A DNA stretch of 6,218 bases from Methylocystaceae bacterium (GTDB lineage Bacteria; Pseudomonadota; Alphaproteobacteria; Rhizobiales; Beijerinckiaceae): NCBI GenBank assembly GCA_003105285.1, contig PQAN01000461.1, forward strand, positions 1 through 6,218, read 5' to 3'. Under the pieces are notes generated by a model, which did no database searches, had not been told where the DNA came from, and saw only the letters and a list, made by a program, of their open reading frames with translations. How positions within the stretch are numbered: the stretch's first letter is position 1; each line of letters opens with the position of its first letter. Both the position numbers and the translations under genes were made by a program. Positions 1-5,008 of this stretch are shown here, one piece after another.

Positions 1-317
1 TTGCGCATCAGCACGCCCGGCAGCAATCCGCTCTCGCATAGAATCTGGAAGCCGTTGCAGACGCCGAGCACCAGCCCGCCGCGCGCCGCATGGGCGCGCA
101 CTGCATCCATGATCGCCGCGCGCCCGGCGATCGCCCCGCAGCGCAGATAATCGCCATAGGAAAAGCCGCCGGGCAGGACGACGAGGTCCGTCCCCGCCGG
201 CAATTCATGGTCGGAATGCCACAGCAGATCGGGCTCGCGCCCCGTCGCCTGCCGCAGCGCGCGCGCCATGTCGCGTTCGCGGTTGGAGCCCGGAAAGACG
301 ATGACGGCGGCTTTCAT
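1..317 (-). CDS. purQ: PurQ, glutaminase subunit of phosphoribosylformylglycinamidine synthase (3' part missing)
   Basis: PurQ hydrolyses glutamine and passes ammonia to PurL for the fourth step of de novo purine synthesis (FGAR to FGAM) in the cytoplasm. Only the first 105 codons are present; the gene runs off the left edge, so about half of a usual 220-230 residue protein is missing. The product begins MKAAVIVFPGSNRERDMA, the typical PurQ N-terminus. It contains LPGGFSYGDYLRCGAIA at about residues 48-64, the oxyanion-hole region of class I amidotransferases, and GVCNGFQIL at 85-93, with nucleophile Cys87. The start is the ATG 15 bases after the purS stop, which fits a purS-purQ operon. No clear Shine-Dalgarno sequence is visible in that short gap, so translation may be coupled to purS. 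The catalytic His and Glu lie outside the window. Confidence 0.96.
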   Translation of the reverse strand, partial: MKAAVIVFPGSNRERDMARALRQATGREPDLLWHSDHELPAGTDLVVLPGGFSYGDYLRCGAIAGRAAIMDAVRAHAARGGLVLGVCNGFQILCESGLLPGVLMR

Positions 318-332
318 GCGACGGCCATGGGT

Positions 333-569
333 TCAGATTTCGATCTGGAAGTTCTCGATGACGGTATTCGCCAGCAGCTTCTCGCAGGCCGCGCGCAGCC
401 GCGCCTCGGCTTCGGCGCGGTCGGCGCCGTCGAGCTCGACGTCGAACACCTTGCCCTGACGCACGCTGGCGACGCCCGCGACGCCGAGCGATCCGAGCGC
501 CCCTTCGATAGCCTTGCCCTGCGGGTCGAGAACGCCGGCCTTCAGAGTGACGATGACGCGGGCTTTCAT
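333..569 (-). CDS. purS: PurS, small structural subunit of FGAM synthase
   Basis: PurS is the small protein that bridges PurQ and PurL in the split-type FGAM synthase found in Bacillus and alphaproteobacteria. The product has 78 residues, close to the family's usual 80-85. It begins MKARVIVTLKAGVLDPQGKA, the family hallmark. It continues with VRQGKVFDVEL at about 36-46 and LLANTVIENFQIE near the C-terminus, matching the conserved 'LLANPVIE' end. The frame stays open 22 codons further upstream, but this ATG matches the family start and has a GAAGGGA-like Shine-Dalgarno about 13 bases before it. purQ follows after 15 bases. The 109-base gap before it, and an unrelated gene beyond that, make it uncertain whether purS is transcribed from purC's promoter or its own. 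Confidence 0.96.
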   Translation of the reverse strand: MKARVIVTLKAGVLDPQGKAIEGALGSLGVAGVASVRQGKVFDVELDGADRAEAEARLRAACEKLLANTVIENFQIEI

Positions 570-596
570 TTTGCTCGGGCTTCCCTTCGAGAACGA

Positions 597-632
597 CGCT
601 TCGCCAGCGTTAGCGGGCGCCGGCGCGAAGCG
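597..632. repeat. Inverted repeat between the hypothetical gene and purS
   Basis: CGCTTCGC at 597-604 pairs perfectly with GCGAAGCG at 625-632 around a 20-base loop that can itself pair partly. It lies in the 109-base gap between the stop of the upstream minus-strand gene and the purS start. Neither side has a T-run, so it is not a canonical intrinsic terminator. It could be an mRNA processing or stabilising hairpin, or chance in GC-rich DNA. Confidence 0.35.
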
Positions 633-678
633 CAAGCCATTCGACGCACGCCGGCTGAAAGGCTCGCTCTCGCGTTCC

Positions 679-1584
679 CTATCGAAGCCGCCGCGAGCGC
701 AGCGCAGAGGCGAGGCCGCAGAGGCCCGCCCCCGCCGCGACTACGGCTATGGCGGGGCGATCGGCGGCGAGCGCGAAGGCGAGGGCGAGCAGAGTTGCGG
801 TCGCGATCGCGACGGCCAAAACGGCTCGGCCGAGCCCGACGCGCCTCGCATCGGCGCGCCGGACCGACAGGCCCTGGCCGGCGGCGACGGCGATGATCGC
901 CTGGCAAGCCGGATCGAACAGGATGCGGTCGCGCGAAAGAGGCGGAGCCGAATAGGGGAAGCCGCCCGAGGGCGCGGCGAAATCCCGGTCATAGGTAACG
1001 ATCTCGAAGGACGAAGGGCCGGTCTTCGCCAGATAGATGTCGAGCGCAGCGGTCTCGCGCTCGCCCTCGCGGGCGAGCAGCGAAGCGCGCAGCGTCGGCT
1101 CCGCATCCCTGGCGTTGCGGGACGGCAGTTTCGCGGGCGCGACGATGGGCGCTTTTTCGAGGAGCTCCGCCGGCGTCTCGCCTCGCGCCTCGGCGCGCTC
1201 GCGCGCCGCCGCCTGCGTCTCACGCAAGACGATCTGAATGCTCAAACGATTGCCGACGAGGCGAGGGAGAGCGGCGAGAACGGCTTCGCTCGGCCCATAG
1301 GCGGCCATCCGGGGCGGACCGCTCGCCGCGCGCTGCGCGGCCGTCGTCACCGCGCCGGCCCCCGAGGTCCCGAGCGGTAAGGCCAGATTGCGATAGCCCG
1401 CCGGCAGAGCGTCGCGCGCCCCGGGGCTCAGCACGGGCGTCGGGCGTTGCGCTTCGGCGTTCCGCGCCGTCGCCGCTTCTTCCGCGCCGGCTTTGCCGGA
1501 GACCGGCGCGATGCGCGCCGACGCCTGCACTCTCGGCGAGCGGGAGTCGAATGCGGAAATCGGCGAAACCATGTCGAGGTCCAT
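679..1584 (-). CDS. Unrecognised protein with a C-terminal two-helix membrane hairpin
   Basis: I do not recognise this 301-residue product. It starts MDLDMVSPISAFDSRSPRVQ. Residues 1 to about 90 are rich in Ala, Pro, Ser and Arg and look disordered. Residues 95-250 look like a mixed soluble segment, including IVLRETQAAARERAEARGE and, nearer the end, SFEIVTYDRDFAAPSGGFPY. Two hydrophobic stretches follow at about 254-274 and 278-294, joined by a very short turn, with a basic tail SRRLR. This suggests a C-tail membrane anchor with most of the protein on one side, probably cytoplasmic. Long plus-strand frames overlap it, but they are Arg-rich and lack domain character; this frame has balanced composition and shares direction with its neighbours. 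No good Shine-Dalgarno precedes 1584. The ATG at 1572 (residue 5) is an alternative start. It sits 108 bases after the FMN reductase gene and 109 bases before purS. Confidence 0.72.
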   Translation of the reverse strand: MDLDMVSPISAFDSRSPRVQASARIAPVSGKAGAEEAATARNAEAQRPTPVLSPGARDALPAGYRNLALPLGTSGAGAVTTAAQRAASGPPRMAAYGPSEAVLAALPRLVGNRLSIQIVLRETQAAARERAEARGETPAELLEKAPIVAPAKLPSRNARDAEPTLRASLLAREGERETAALDIYLAKTGPSSFEIVTYDRDFAAPSGGFPYSAPPLSRDRILFDPACQAIIAVAAGQGLSVRRADARRVGLGRAVLAVAIATATLLALAFALAADRPAIAVVAAGAGLCGLASALRSRRLR

Positions 1585-1667
1585 GGCGCTCGTCAGGAGG
1601 CGCGACTGCTCGCACCCCGGAATTGCGCGAGGCTCGAGGCTCTCATGTCCTCACAGATTCGTTGAGT

Positions 1668-1697
1668 GGAGATTAACTTGATTGAACGGGGATTAAC
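1668..1697. repeat. Two direct copies of GGRGATTAAC, 20 bases apart
   Basis: GGAGATTAAC at 1668-1677 and GGGGATTAAC at 1688-1697 differ at one base and are spaced exactly 20 bases start to start, two helical turns. The right copy overlaps the TAA stop of the FMN reductase gene. On the minus strand they read GTTAATCYCC, 71-113 bases upstream of the downstream gene's start, where a regulator or promoter could sit. The surroundings are much more AT-rich than the flanking genes. The spacing does not fit the CtrA consensus TTAA-N7-TTAA. Function is inferred only from position. Confidence 0.35.
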
Positions 1698-2247
1698 GCC
1701 GGCGGCCGGCCCATCCGTCGTGAATGAAGGCGGCGAAAGTCGAAAGCGCCGCCCGCAACGGAACGGCGAAGCGCTCGTCGGCCGCGAGCGCCATCGCGTC
1801 GTTCGCGGGCTCGATGAATGGCAGGGTGACGAAAGCCTCCGGCGCGAACCGGGCGGACATTGTGACGAGGGTTTCGCGTAGCGAGGCCTGGGCGTGGAAG
1901 GCGCGCGCCGCGCAATTGACGAGCGCGACCGGCTTGCCGTCGAAGTCCGGGCTCGACACCAGCCAGTCGAGCGCGTTCTTGAACGCGCCGGGAACGCCAT
2001 GCGCATATTCCGGGCAAGCGATGAGAAGTCCGTCGGCCCTGGCGACTTCGGTCCTGAGCGCGGCGACCTCGCGTGGCGGCCGCTCGCCGTCCTCATCGGG
2101 ATTGAAAGGCGGCAGGAACGCGAGCCTCTCATAGAGCGTCAGCTCGACGCCGGCGGGCGAGACGAGCGTCGCCGCCTTCAGAACCGCCGTATTGATCGAG
2201 GCGGCGCGCAAGCTGCCGGACATTGCGAGAAGGCTCGTCCTGGCCAT
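1693..2247 (-). CDS. NAD(P)H-dependent FMN reductase family protein (flavodoxin-like fold)
   Basis: This 184-residue protein fits the usual size of the NADPH-dependent FMN reductase family (PF03358; ChrR, azoreductase and quinone reductase relatives), soluble flavoproteins that pass two electrons from NAD(P)H to flavin, quinones or other acceptors. The FMN phosphate-binding loop GSLRAASIN is at about residues 11-19, after the first beta strand (TSLLAM). The isoalloxazine-contacting motif PEYAHGVPGAFKNALDW is at 79-95 and matches the family pattern PEYN.s.pG.LKNAlDW, with Ala-His replacing the more common Asn-x. The start at 2247 puts the first strand at the N-terminus as expected. It lies only 31 bases after the purC stop, so co-transcription with purC is likely. 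Its Shine-Dalgarno is weak (GGGGC). The physiological substrate cannot be read from sequence, and a purine role is not implied. Confidence 0.92.
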   Translation of the reverse strand: MARTSLLAMSGSLRAASINTAVLKAATLVSPAGVELTLYERLAFLPPFNPDEDGERPPREVAALRTEVARADGLLIACPEYAHGVPGAFKNALDWLVSSPDFDGKPVALVNCAARAFHAQASLRETLVTMSARFAPEAFVTLPFIEPANDAMALAADERFAVPLRAALSTFAAFIHDGWAGRRR

Positions 2248-2278
2248 CGGCCGCCCCGCCGCTTCTGTCGTCTCGCGG

Positions 2279-3043
2279 CTATTGCACCAGCTTCGGCGCG
2301 CCGGCGCGGGGCGATTCGTTCTCCTGCAATATGCCGAGGCGCCGCGCCACTTCCGTATAGGCCTCGACGAGCCCGCCCATGTCGCGGCGGAATCGGTCCT
2401 TGTCGAGCTTGTCGTTGGATTTGATGTCCCACAAGCGGCATGAATCGGGAGAAATCTCGTCGGCGACGACGATGCGCATGAGGTCGCCCTCCCACAGGCG
2501 CCCGCATTCCATCTTGAAGTCGACGAGGCGGATGCCGACGCCGAGGAACAAGCCGGAAAGGAAGTCGTTGACGCGGATCGCCAGCGCCATGATGTCGTCG
2601 ATTTCCTGCGGGCTCGCCCAGCCGAAGGCGGTGATGTGCTCCTCGGAGACCATCGGATCGTCGAGCGCGTCGTTCTTGTAATAGAATTCGATGATGGAGC
2701 GCGGCAGCTGCGTGCCTTCCTCCATGCCGAGCCGCTTGGAGAGCGAGCCCGCCGCCACATTGCGCACGACGACCTCGAGCGGAACGATCTCGACTTCCCG
2801 AATCAGCTGCTCGCGCATATTGAGGCGGCGGATGAAATGCGTCGGCACGCCGATATCGTTCAGATGCTGGAAGATGAACTCCGAGATTCGGTTGTTCAAT
2901 ACCCCCTTGCCATCGATGACTTCATGCTTCTTGGCGTTGAAGGCGGTGGCGTCGTCCTTGAAATGCTGGATCAAGGTGCCGGGCTCGGGGCCTTCATAGA
3001 GGACCTTGGCCTTGCCTTCGTAGATTCGACGGCGGCGGTTCAT
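2279..3043 (-). CDS. purC: PurC, SAICAR synthetase
   Basis: PurC (phosphoribosylaminoimidazole-succinocarboxamide synthase) joins aspartate to CAIR using ATP, giving SAICAR. From MNRRRRIYEGKAKVLYEG the product has 254 residues, typical for the stand-alone enzyme. The N-terminal YEGKAK loop is at 8-13 and binds ATP. Family signature 1, IVPLEVVVRNVAAGS, is at 86-100. Signature 2, LVDFKMECG, is at 173-181. The substrate-binding ADEISPDSCRLWD is at 194-206. The frame is open for 91 further codons upstream. The family start at 3043 has no visible Shine-Dalgarno, whereas an in-frame ATG at 3073 (adding MDFLKPRLIP) has GAGGAG 14 bases before it, so a slightly longer protein is possible. It heads a minus-strand run with the FMN reductase 31 bases downstream and is divergent from the DUF1476 gene. 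Confidence 0.97.
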   Translation of the reverse strand: MNRRRRIYEGKAKVLYEGPEPGTLIQHFKDDATAFNAKKHEVIDGKGVLNNRISEFIFQHLNDIGVPTHFIRRLNMREQLIREVEIVPLEVVVRNVAAGSLSKRLGMEEGTQLPRSIIEFYYKNDALDDPMVSEEHITAFGWASPQEIDDIMALAIRVNDFLSGLFLGVGIRLVDFKMECGRLWEGDLMRIVVADEISPDSCRLWDIKSNDKLDKDRFRRDMGGLVEAYTEVARRLGILQENESPRAGAPKLVQ

Positions 3044-3248
3044 GGGGATCAACCGGGGCTTGAGAAAATCCATGTGTCGGGCCGTAGCTCCTCGGTTCTG
3101 CTCCTCGAATCGGCGCATTTTCCGAGTTCCGCCTCTCGGAAAGGGCGCCTGATCCGGAAGCGGCGTGCGCACTGGCCGCTGACGGAACCGGGTTATCCCT
3201 TTCCCGCGGCGGTTACAACCCGCGTGGCGCAGACTAGCCGAAACGGCC

Positions 3249-3274
3249 TGCCGACACAATGTCGGCACTTTTTT
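3249..3274 (+). terminator. Hairpin plus six Ts: intrinsic terminator or attenuator on the plus strand
   Basis: TGCCGACA at 3249-3256 and TGTCGGCA at 3260-3267 form a perfect 8-bp stem with a three-base loop (CAA). After a single C, six Ts follow at 3269-3274. This is the classic intrinsic terminator layout for rightward transcription, yet no plus-strand gene lies upstream; the nearest sequence to the left is the 5' end of purC on the other strand. It could end a small RNA made from 3044-3250, stop antisense transcription into the DUF1476 gene, act as an attenuator in a long DUF1476 leader, or be a 19-base operator palindrome. The structure is clear; its role is not. Confidence 0.55.
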
Positions 3275-3314
3275 GCGAAACCCGCGTCGGGTATTGGATT
3301 TTTTGTCGAATCCC
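3269..3314. repeat. Imperfect direct repeat TTTTTTG(T)CGAAWCCC with 30-base period
   Basis: TTTTTTGCGAAACCC at 3269-3283 is echoed by TTTTTTGTCGAATCCC at 3299-3314, one base insertion and one substitution apart. The T-runs begin exactly 30 bases apart, about three helical turns. Between them lies the small inverted repeat ACCCG-CGT-CGGGT (3280-3292), so each T-run follows a hairpin. This could be a duplicated terminator or paired regulator sites. Confidence 0.4.
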
Positions 3315-3323
3315 AAATATAGG
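3294..3323 (+). promoter_or_regulatory. Candidate housekeeping promoter for the DUF1476 gene
   Basis: TTGGAT at 3294-3299 and TATAGG at 3318-3323 lie 18 bases apart and resemble -35 and -10 boxes. They would start a transcript near 3330, giving a leader of about 75 bases before the DUF1476 ATG. This is the most AT-rich part of the gap. The match is moderate (3/6 and 4/6), so it is only a candidate. Confidence 0.3.
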
Positions 3324-3403
3324 CGTGATGATATCTCGCCTCGCAGCCGTCGAAAACGAGGCGCATGTTACGTCCAGGCATATCGGAACAGCCGAGGGTT
3401 GAA

Positions 3404-3727
3404 ATGAGCACGTTCGACAATCGCGAGGAATCGTTCGAGAAGCGCTTCGTCCACGAGCAGGAGTTGCAGTTTCGCGCCGAGGCGCGGCGCAACAAATTGT
3501 TCGGCCTCTGGGCGGCGGAAAAGCTCGGCAAGGCGGGCGCGGAGGCCGAGGCCTACGCCGAGGCGCTCGTCGCCGCCGAGGCGTCGGCCAATGCCGACGA
3601 GATCGTCTTTTCCAAGGTGAAGAAAGATTTCGAAGCCGCCGGCGTCGCTCAGTCCGACCATCAGATCAAGCGCACGCTCGACGAGCTGCTGGAGACCGCC
3701 AGGGCCGAGGTCAAAGGGGGCGAATAG
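3404..3727 (+). CDS. DUF1476 protein, F1Fo-ATPase inhibitor zeta subunit type
   Basis: The 107-residue product begins MSTFDNREESFEKRFVHEQE and continues with ELQFRAEARRNKLFGLWAAE at about residues 20-39, the signature of DUF1476. A member of this family in Paracoccus denitrificans is the zeta subunit, which binds F1 through its N-terminus and blocks ATP hydrolysis by F1Fo-ATP synthase; the same role here is inferred from family membership. The rest is predicted all-helical and acidic (LGKAGAEAEAYAEALV, then a C-terminal helix ending TARAEVKGGE). There is no signal or membrane segment, consistent with a cytoplasmic protein. The start was chosen because it matches the family N-terminus and has GAGGG about 5 bases before it. 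An in-frame ATG at 3365 would add 13 unlikely residues. It is divergent from purC, and xerC follows after 71 bases. Confidence 0.93.
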   Translation: MSTFDNREESFEKRFVHEQELQFRAEARRNKLFGLWAAEKLGKAGAEAEAYAEALVAAEASANADEIVFSKVKKDFEAAGVAQSDHQIKRTLDELLETARAEVKGGE

Positions 3728-3734
3728 CTCGCCC

Positions 3735-3758
3735 GCGGCCGGTTCGCCGCTCGGCCGC
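3735..3758 (+). terminator. GC-rich hairpin after the DUF1476 gene, possible weak terminator
   Basis: GCGGCCG at 3735-3741 pairs with CGGCCGC at 3752-3758 around a 10-base loop, starting 7 bases after the DUF1476 stop. No T-run follows, so it may act through Rho, stabilise the mRNA end, or allow read-through into xerC, which begins 40 bases later. Confidence 0.3.
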
Positions 3759-3798
3759 CGTAACCCTTCATTCATGCGCCCGAGCGATAAGTCTTGCG

Positions 3799-4773
3799 AT
3801 GCGCGACGCCCCACGAGCCCGAAAAATGCGTCCGGCGAACGCTTTTTTAGCGGCGCCCGAGATCGTCGACGAGGCTCGCGCCTGGCTCGAGCGTCTTGCA
3901 GGGGAAAAGCGCTCGTCGCGCCATACGCTCGACGGCTATTCGCGAGACGTGCGGTTTTTCTTGGCGTTTCTCGCCGAGCATCGCGGCGCGCCGGCCGATC
4001 GGGCGACGCTGACCGGGCTTTCGCCCGCCGATCTTCGCGCCTTTCTGGCGCGGCGGCGCATGGCGGGGCTCGAGAATCGCTCGCTGTTGCGCGCGCTCGC
4101 CGCCATACGCTCCTTTCTACGCTTTCTCGAGAAAAAGGGCCTCGCCGAGACCGGCGTCTTCGCCGCCCTGCGCGCCCCCAAGCGTCCGCACAGTCTTCCC
4201 AAGGCGCTGACGGTCGCCGACGCCCGCGACCTGCTGGACACGAAATCGCGCGCCGGCGAACCGCGCGAACCCTGGATCATCGCGCGCGACGCGGCGGTCT
4301 TGGCGCTGCTCTATGGAGCGGGGCTGCGCATCTCCGAGGCGCTGTCGATCGAGCGAGACCGCGCGCCGCTCGGCCGGGTCGACCGCGTCGCGATCCTCGG
4401 CAAGGGCGGCAAGACGCGCGTCGTGCCGGTGATCGAGCCGGTTCGCCACGCGATCCAGGCCTATCTCGATCTCTGCCCGCATGATCTTTCCGGCGGGCCG
4501 CTGTTCATCGGGGCCAAGGGCGGTCCGCTCTCGCCGCGCGTCGTCCAGCTCGCCGTGCAGCGGCTGCGCGGCGCGCTCGGCTTGCCGGACAGCGCGACGC
4601 CGCATGCGCTGCGCCACTCCTTCGCCACTCATCTCTTAGGACGCGGCGGCGACCTGCGCACGATTCAGGAACTGCTCGGCCACGCCTCGCTGTCGACGAC
4701 GCAGATCTACGCCTCGGTCGACAAGGCGCGCCTGCTCGACGCCTATCGCTCGGCCCATCCGCGAGCGGATTGA
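3799..4773 (+). CDS. xerC: Tyrosine recombinase XerC
   Basis: This 324-residue protein has the two-domain layout of Xer recombinases, which resolve chromosome dimers at dif together with a partner Xer and FtsK. An N-terminal SAM-like helical DNA-binding domain spans about residues 22-112 (SSRHTLDGYSRDVRFFLAFL is typical). The catalytic domain follows, with the complete active site: Arg177 (GAGLRISEAL), Lys205 (GKGGKTRVVPV), His269 and Arg272 (PHALRHSFATHLL), His295 (LLGHASLSTTQIY) and nucleophile Tyr304. The length and the sequence fit chromosomal XerC/D rather than a phage or integron integrase, and nothing nearby suggests a mobile element. I favour XerC over XerD from the general look of the N-terminus; this distinction is only moderately secure. 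ATG at 3799 has little Shine-Dalgarno support, and ATG at 3826 (residue 10) is an alternative. A terminator follows at 4849. Confidence 0.92.
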   Translation: MRDAPRARKMRPANAFLAAPEIVDEARAWLERLAGEKRSSRHTLDGYSRDVRFFLAFLAEHRGAPADRATLTGLSPADLRAFLARRRMAGLENRSLLRALAAIRSFLRFLEKKGLAETGVFAALRAPKRPHSLPKALTVADARDLLDTKSRAGEPREPWIIARDAAVLALLYGAGLRISEALSIERDRAPLGRVDRVAILGKGGKTRVVPVIEPVRHAIQAYLDLCPHDLSGGPLFIGAKGGPLSPRVVQLAVQRLRGALGLPDSATPHALRHSFATHLLGRGGDLRTIQELLGHASLSTTQIYASVDKARLLDAYRSAHPRAD

Positions 4774-4834
4774 GGCCGGTGCGAAGACCATTCGATTTTG
4801 TCTGATATTGCTACGCTTTTCGAAAAATGGAGCA

Positions 4835-4955
4835 GCCGAAATTTCGGCGCGAGCGAGGGCTCGCCTTTTCCTCTTACCGCCCTCTTTTCTAACGAAGTCC
4901 GGCAGGGGCTTTCGGGCTTGTGCGCTCGCGCACGGCGAGAGCCGCCGAATTCGGC
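4835..4955. repeat. Two related perfect palindromes, GCCGAAATTTCGGC and GCCGAATTCGGC
   Basis: A 14-base perfect palindrome lies at 4835-4848 and a 12-base version, shortened by one central A/T pair, at 4944-4955, both in the gap between xerC and the small peptide gene. A third, imperfect version (GCCGAAAATTTCGC) lies at 5020-5033, inside the peptide gene. Another palindrome of different sequence, GTGCGC-TC-GCGCAC, is at 4920-4933. They may be operator sites or hairpins; short palindromes of this kind also arise by chance. Confidence 0.4.
4849..4869 (+). terminator. Intrinsic terminator after xerC
   Basis: GCGAGC at 4849-4854 and GCTCGC at 4859-4864 form a six-pair stem, mostly G-C, closing a GAGG tetraloop. 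CTTTTC follows at once, and the tract continues pyrimidine-rich to 4875. It lies 75 bases after the xerC stop in the right orientation, which makes it the likely end of the DUF1476-xerC transcript and implies a separate promoter or read-through for the small gene beyond. Confidence 0.6.
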
Positions 4956-4961
4956 CAGATT

Positions 4962-4991
4962 GGCGACGTTCGCGGGAGGGCGGACGTCGCC
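4962..4991 (+). promoter_or_regulatory. Long leader hairpin just upstream of the small peptide gene
   Basis: GGCGACGTTCGC at 4962-4973 pairs along all 12 positions, with one G-U, with GCGGACGTCGCC at 4980-4991, closing a GGGAGG loop. The hairpin ends five bases before the ribosome binding site of the 44-residue ORF and would be in its 5' leader. Its purine loop resembles a Shine-Dalgarno sequence. It looks like a translational or stability control element; no known riboswitch class is recognised. Confidence 0.5.
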
Positions 4992-4996
4992 GGTCC

Positions 4997-5005
4997 GAGG
5001 AGGGG
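4997..5005 (+). promoter_or_regulatory. Strong ribosome binding site of the small peptide gene
   Basis: GAGGAGGGG contains a perfect AGGAGG five bases before the ATG at 5009. It is among the strongest Shine-Dalgarno sequences in the window and is the main reason for choosing this start over the longer open frame reaching back to a TTG at 4808. Confidence 0.8.
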
Positions 5006-5008
5006 AAA

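Larger units (their letters stand above)
3044..3403. other. Divergent intergenic control region between purC and the DUF1476 gene
   Basis: This 360-base gap must hold the promoters for purC (leftward) and the DUF1476 gene (rightward). No tRNA or recognisable riboswitch is visible; I compared it by eye with the ZTP (pfl) and SRP RNA core motifs and found no match. Its left third (3044-3120) could encode an N-terminal extension of PurC. Its centre, 3237-3314, is the structured part: GCCG-AAA-CGGC at 3237-3247, the hairpin at 3249-3267, and a small hairpin ACCCG-CGT-CGGGT at 3280-3292. A weak leftward promoter (TTGTGT, 17 bases, TAGTCT, about 3259 down to 3231) would overlap the 3249-3267 palindrome, which would suit an operator, but this is conjecture. 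Confidence 0.6.

Noticed and set aside
90..1380. Two long plus-strand frames (about 268 and 288 codons) opposite purQ, purS and the hypothetical gene
   Set aside because: They are Arg-rich, lack recognisable domains, and lie antisense to purQ and purS, which are certain. Such shadow frames are common in GC-rich DNA.
1593..1646. 17-codon minus-strand leader ORF (MRASSLAQFRGASSRAS) ahead of the hypothetical gene
   Set aside because: Its only purine tract (GAGG) is two bases from the ATG, too close to act as a ribosome binding site, and nothing else supports it.
3100..3275. Known structured RNA (ZTP riboswitch, SRP RNA, 6S RNA, tRNA) in the purC/DUF1476 gap
   Set aside because: By eye none of the conserved core motifs is present. 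A Rfam covariance search would settle it.
2636..3322. 228-codon plus-strand frame opposite purC
   Set aside because: It is antisense to an unmistakable PurC and its product shows no family features.
3799..4773. Tyrosine recombinase as part of a mobile element or integron
   Set aside because: It has the chromosomal Xer layout, no neighbouring tRNA, attachment repeats or cassette genes, and base composition like its neighbours.
4808..5008. 67-codon upstream extension of the small peptide frame from a TTG
   Set aside because: It reads through the xerC terminator, is Arg-rich, starts with TTG without a good Shine-Dalgarno, and the internal ATG at 5009 has an ideal one.
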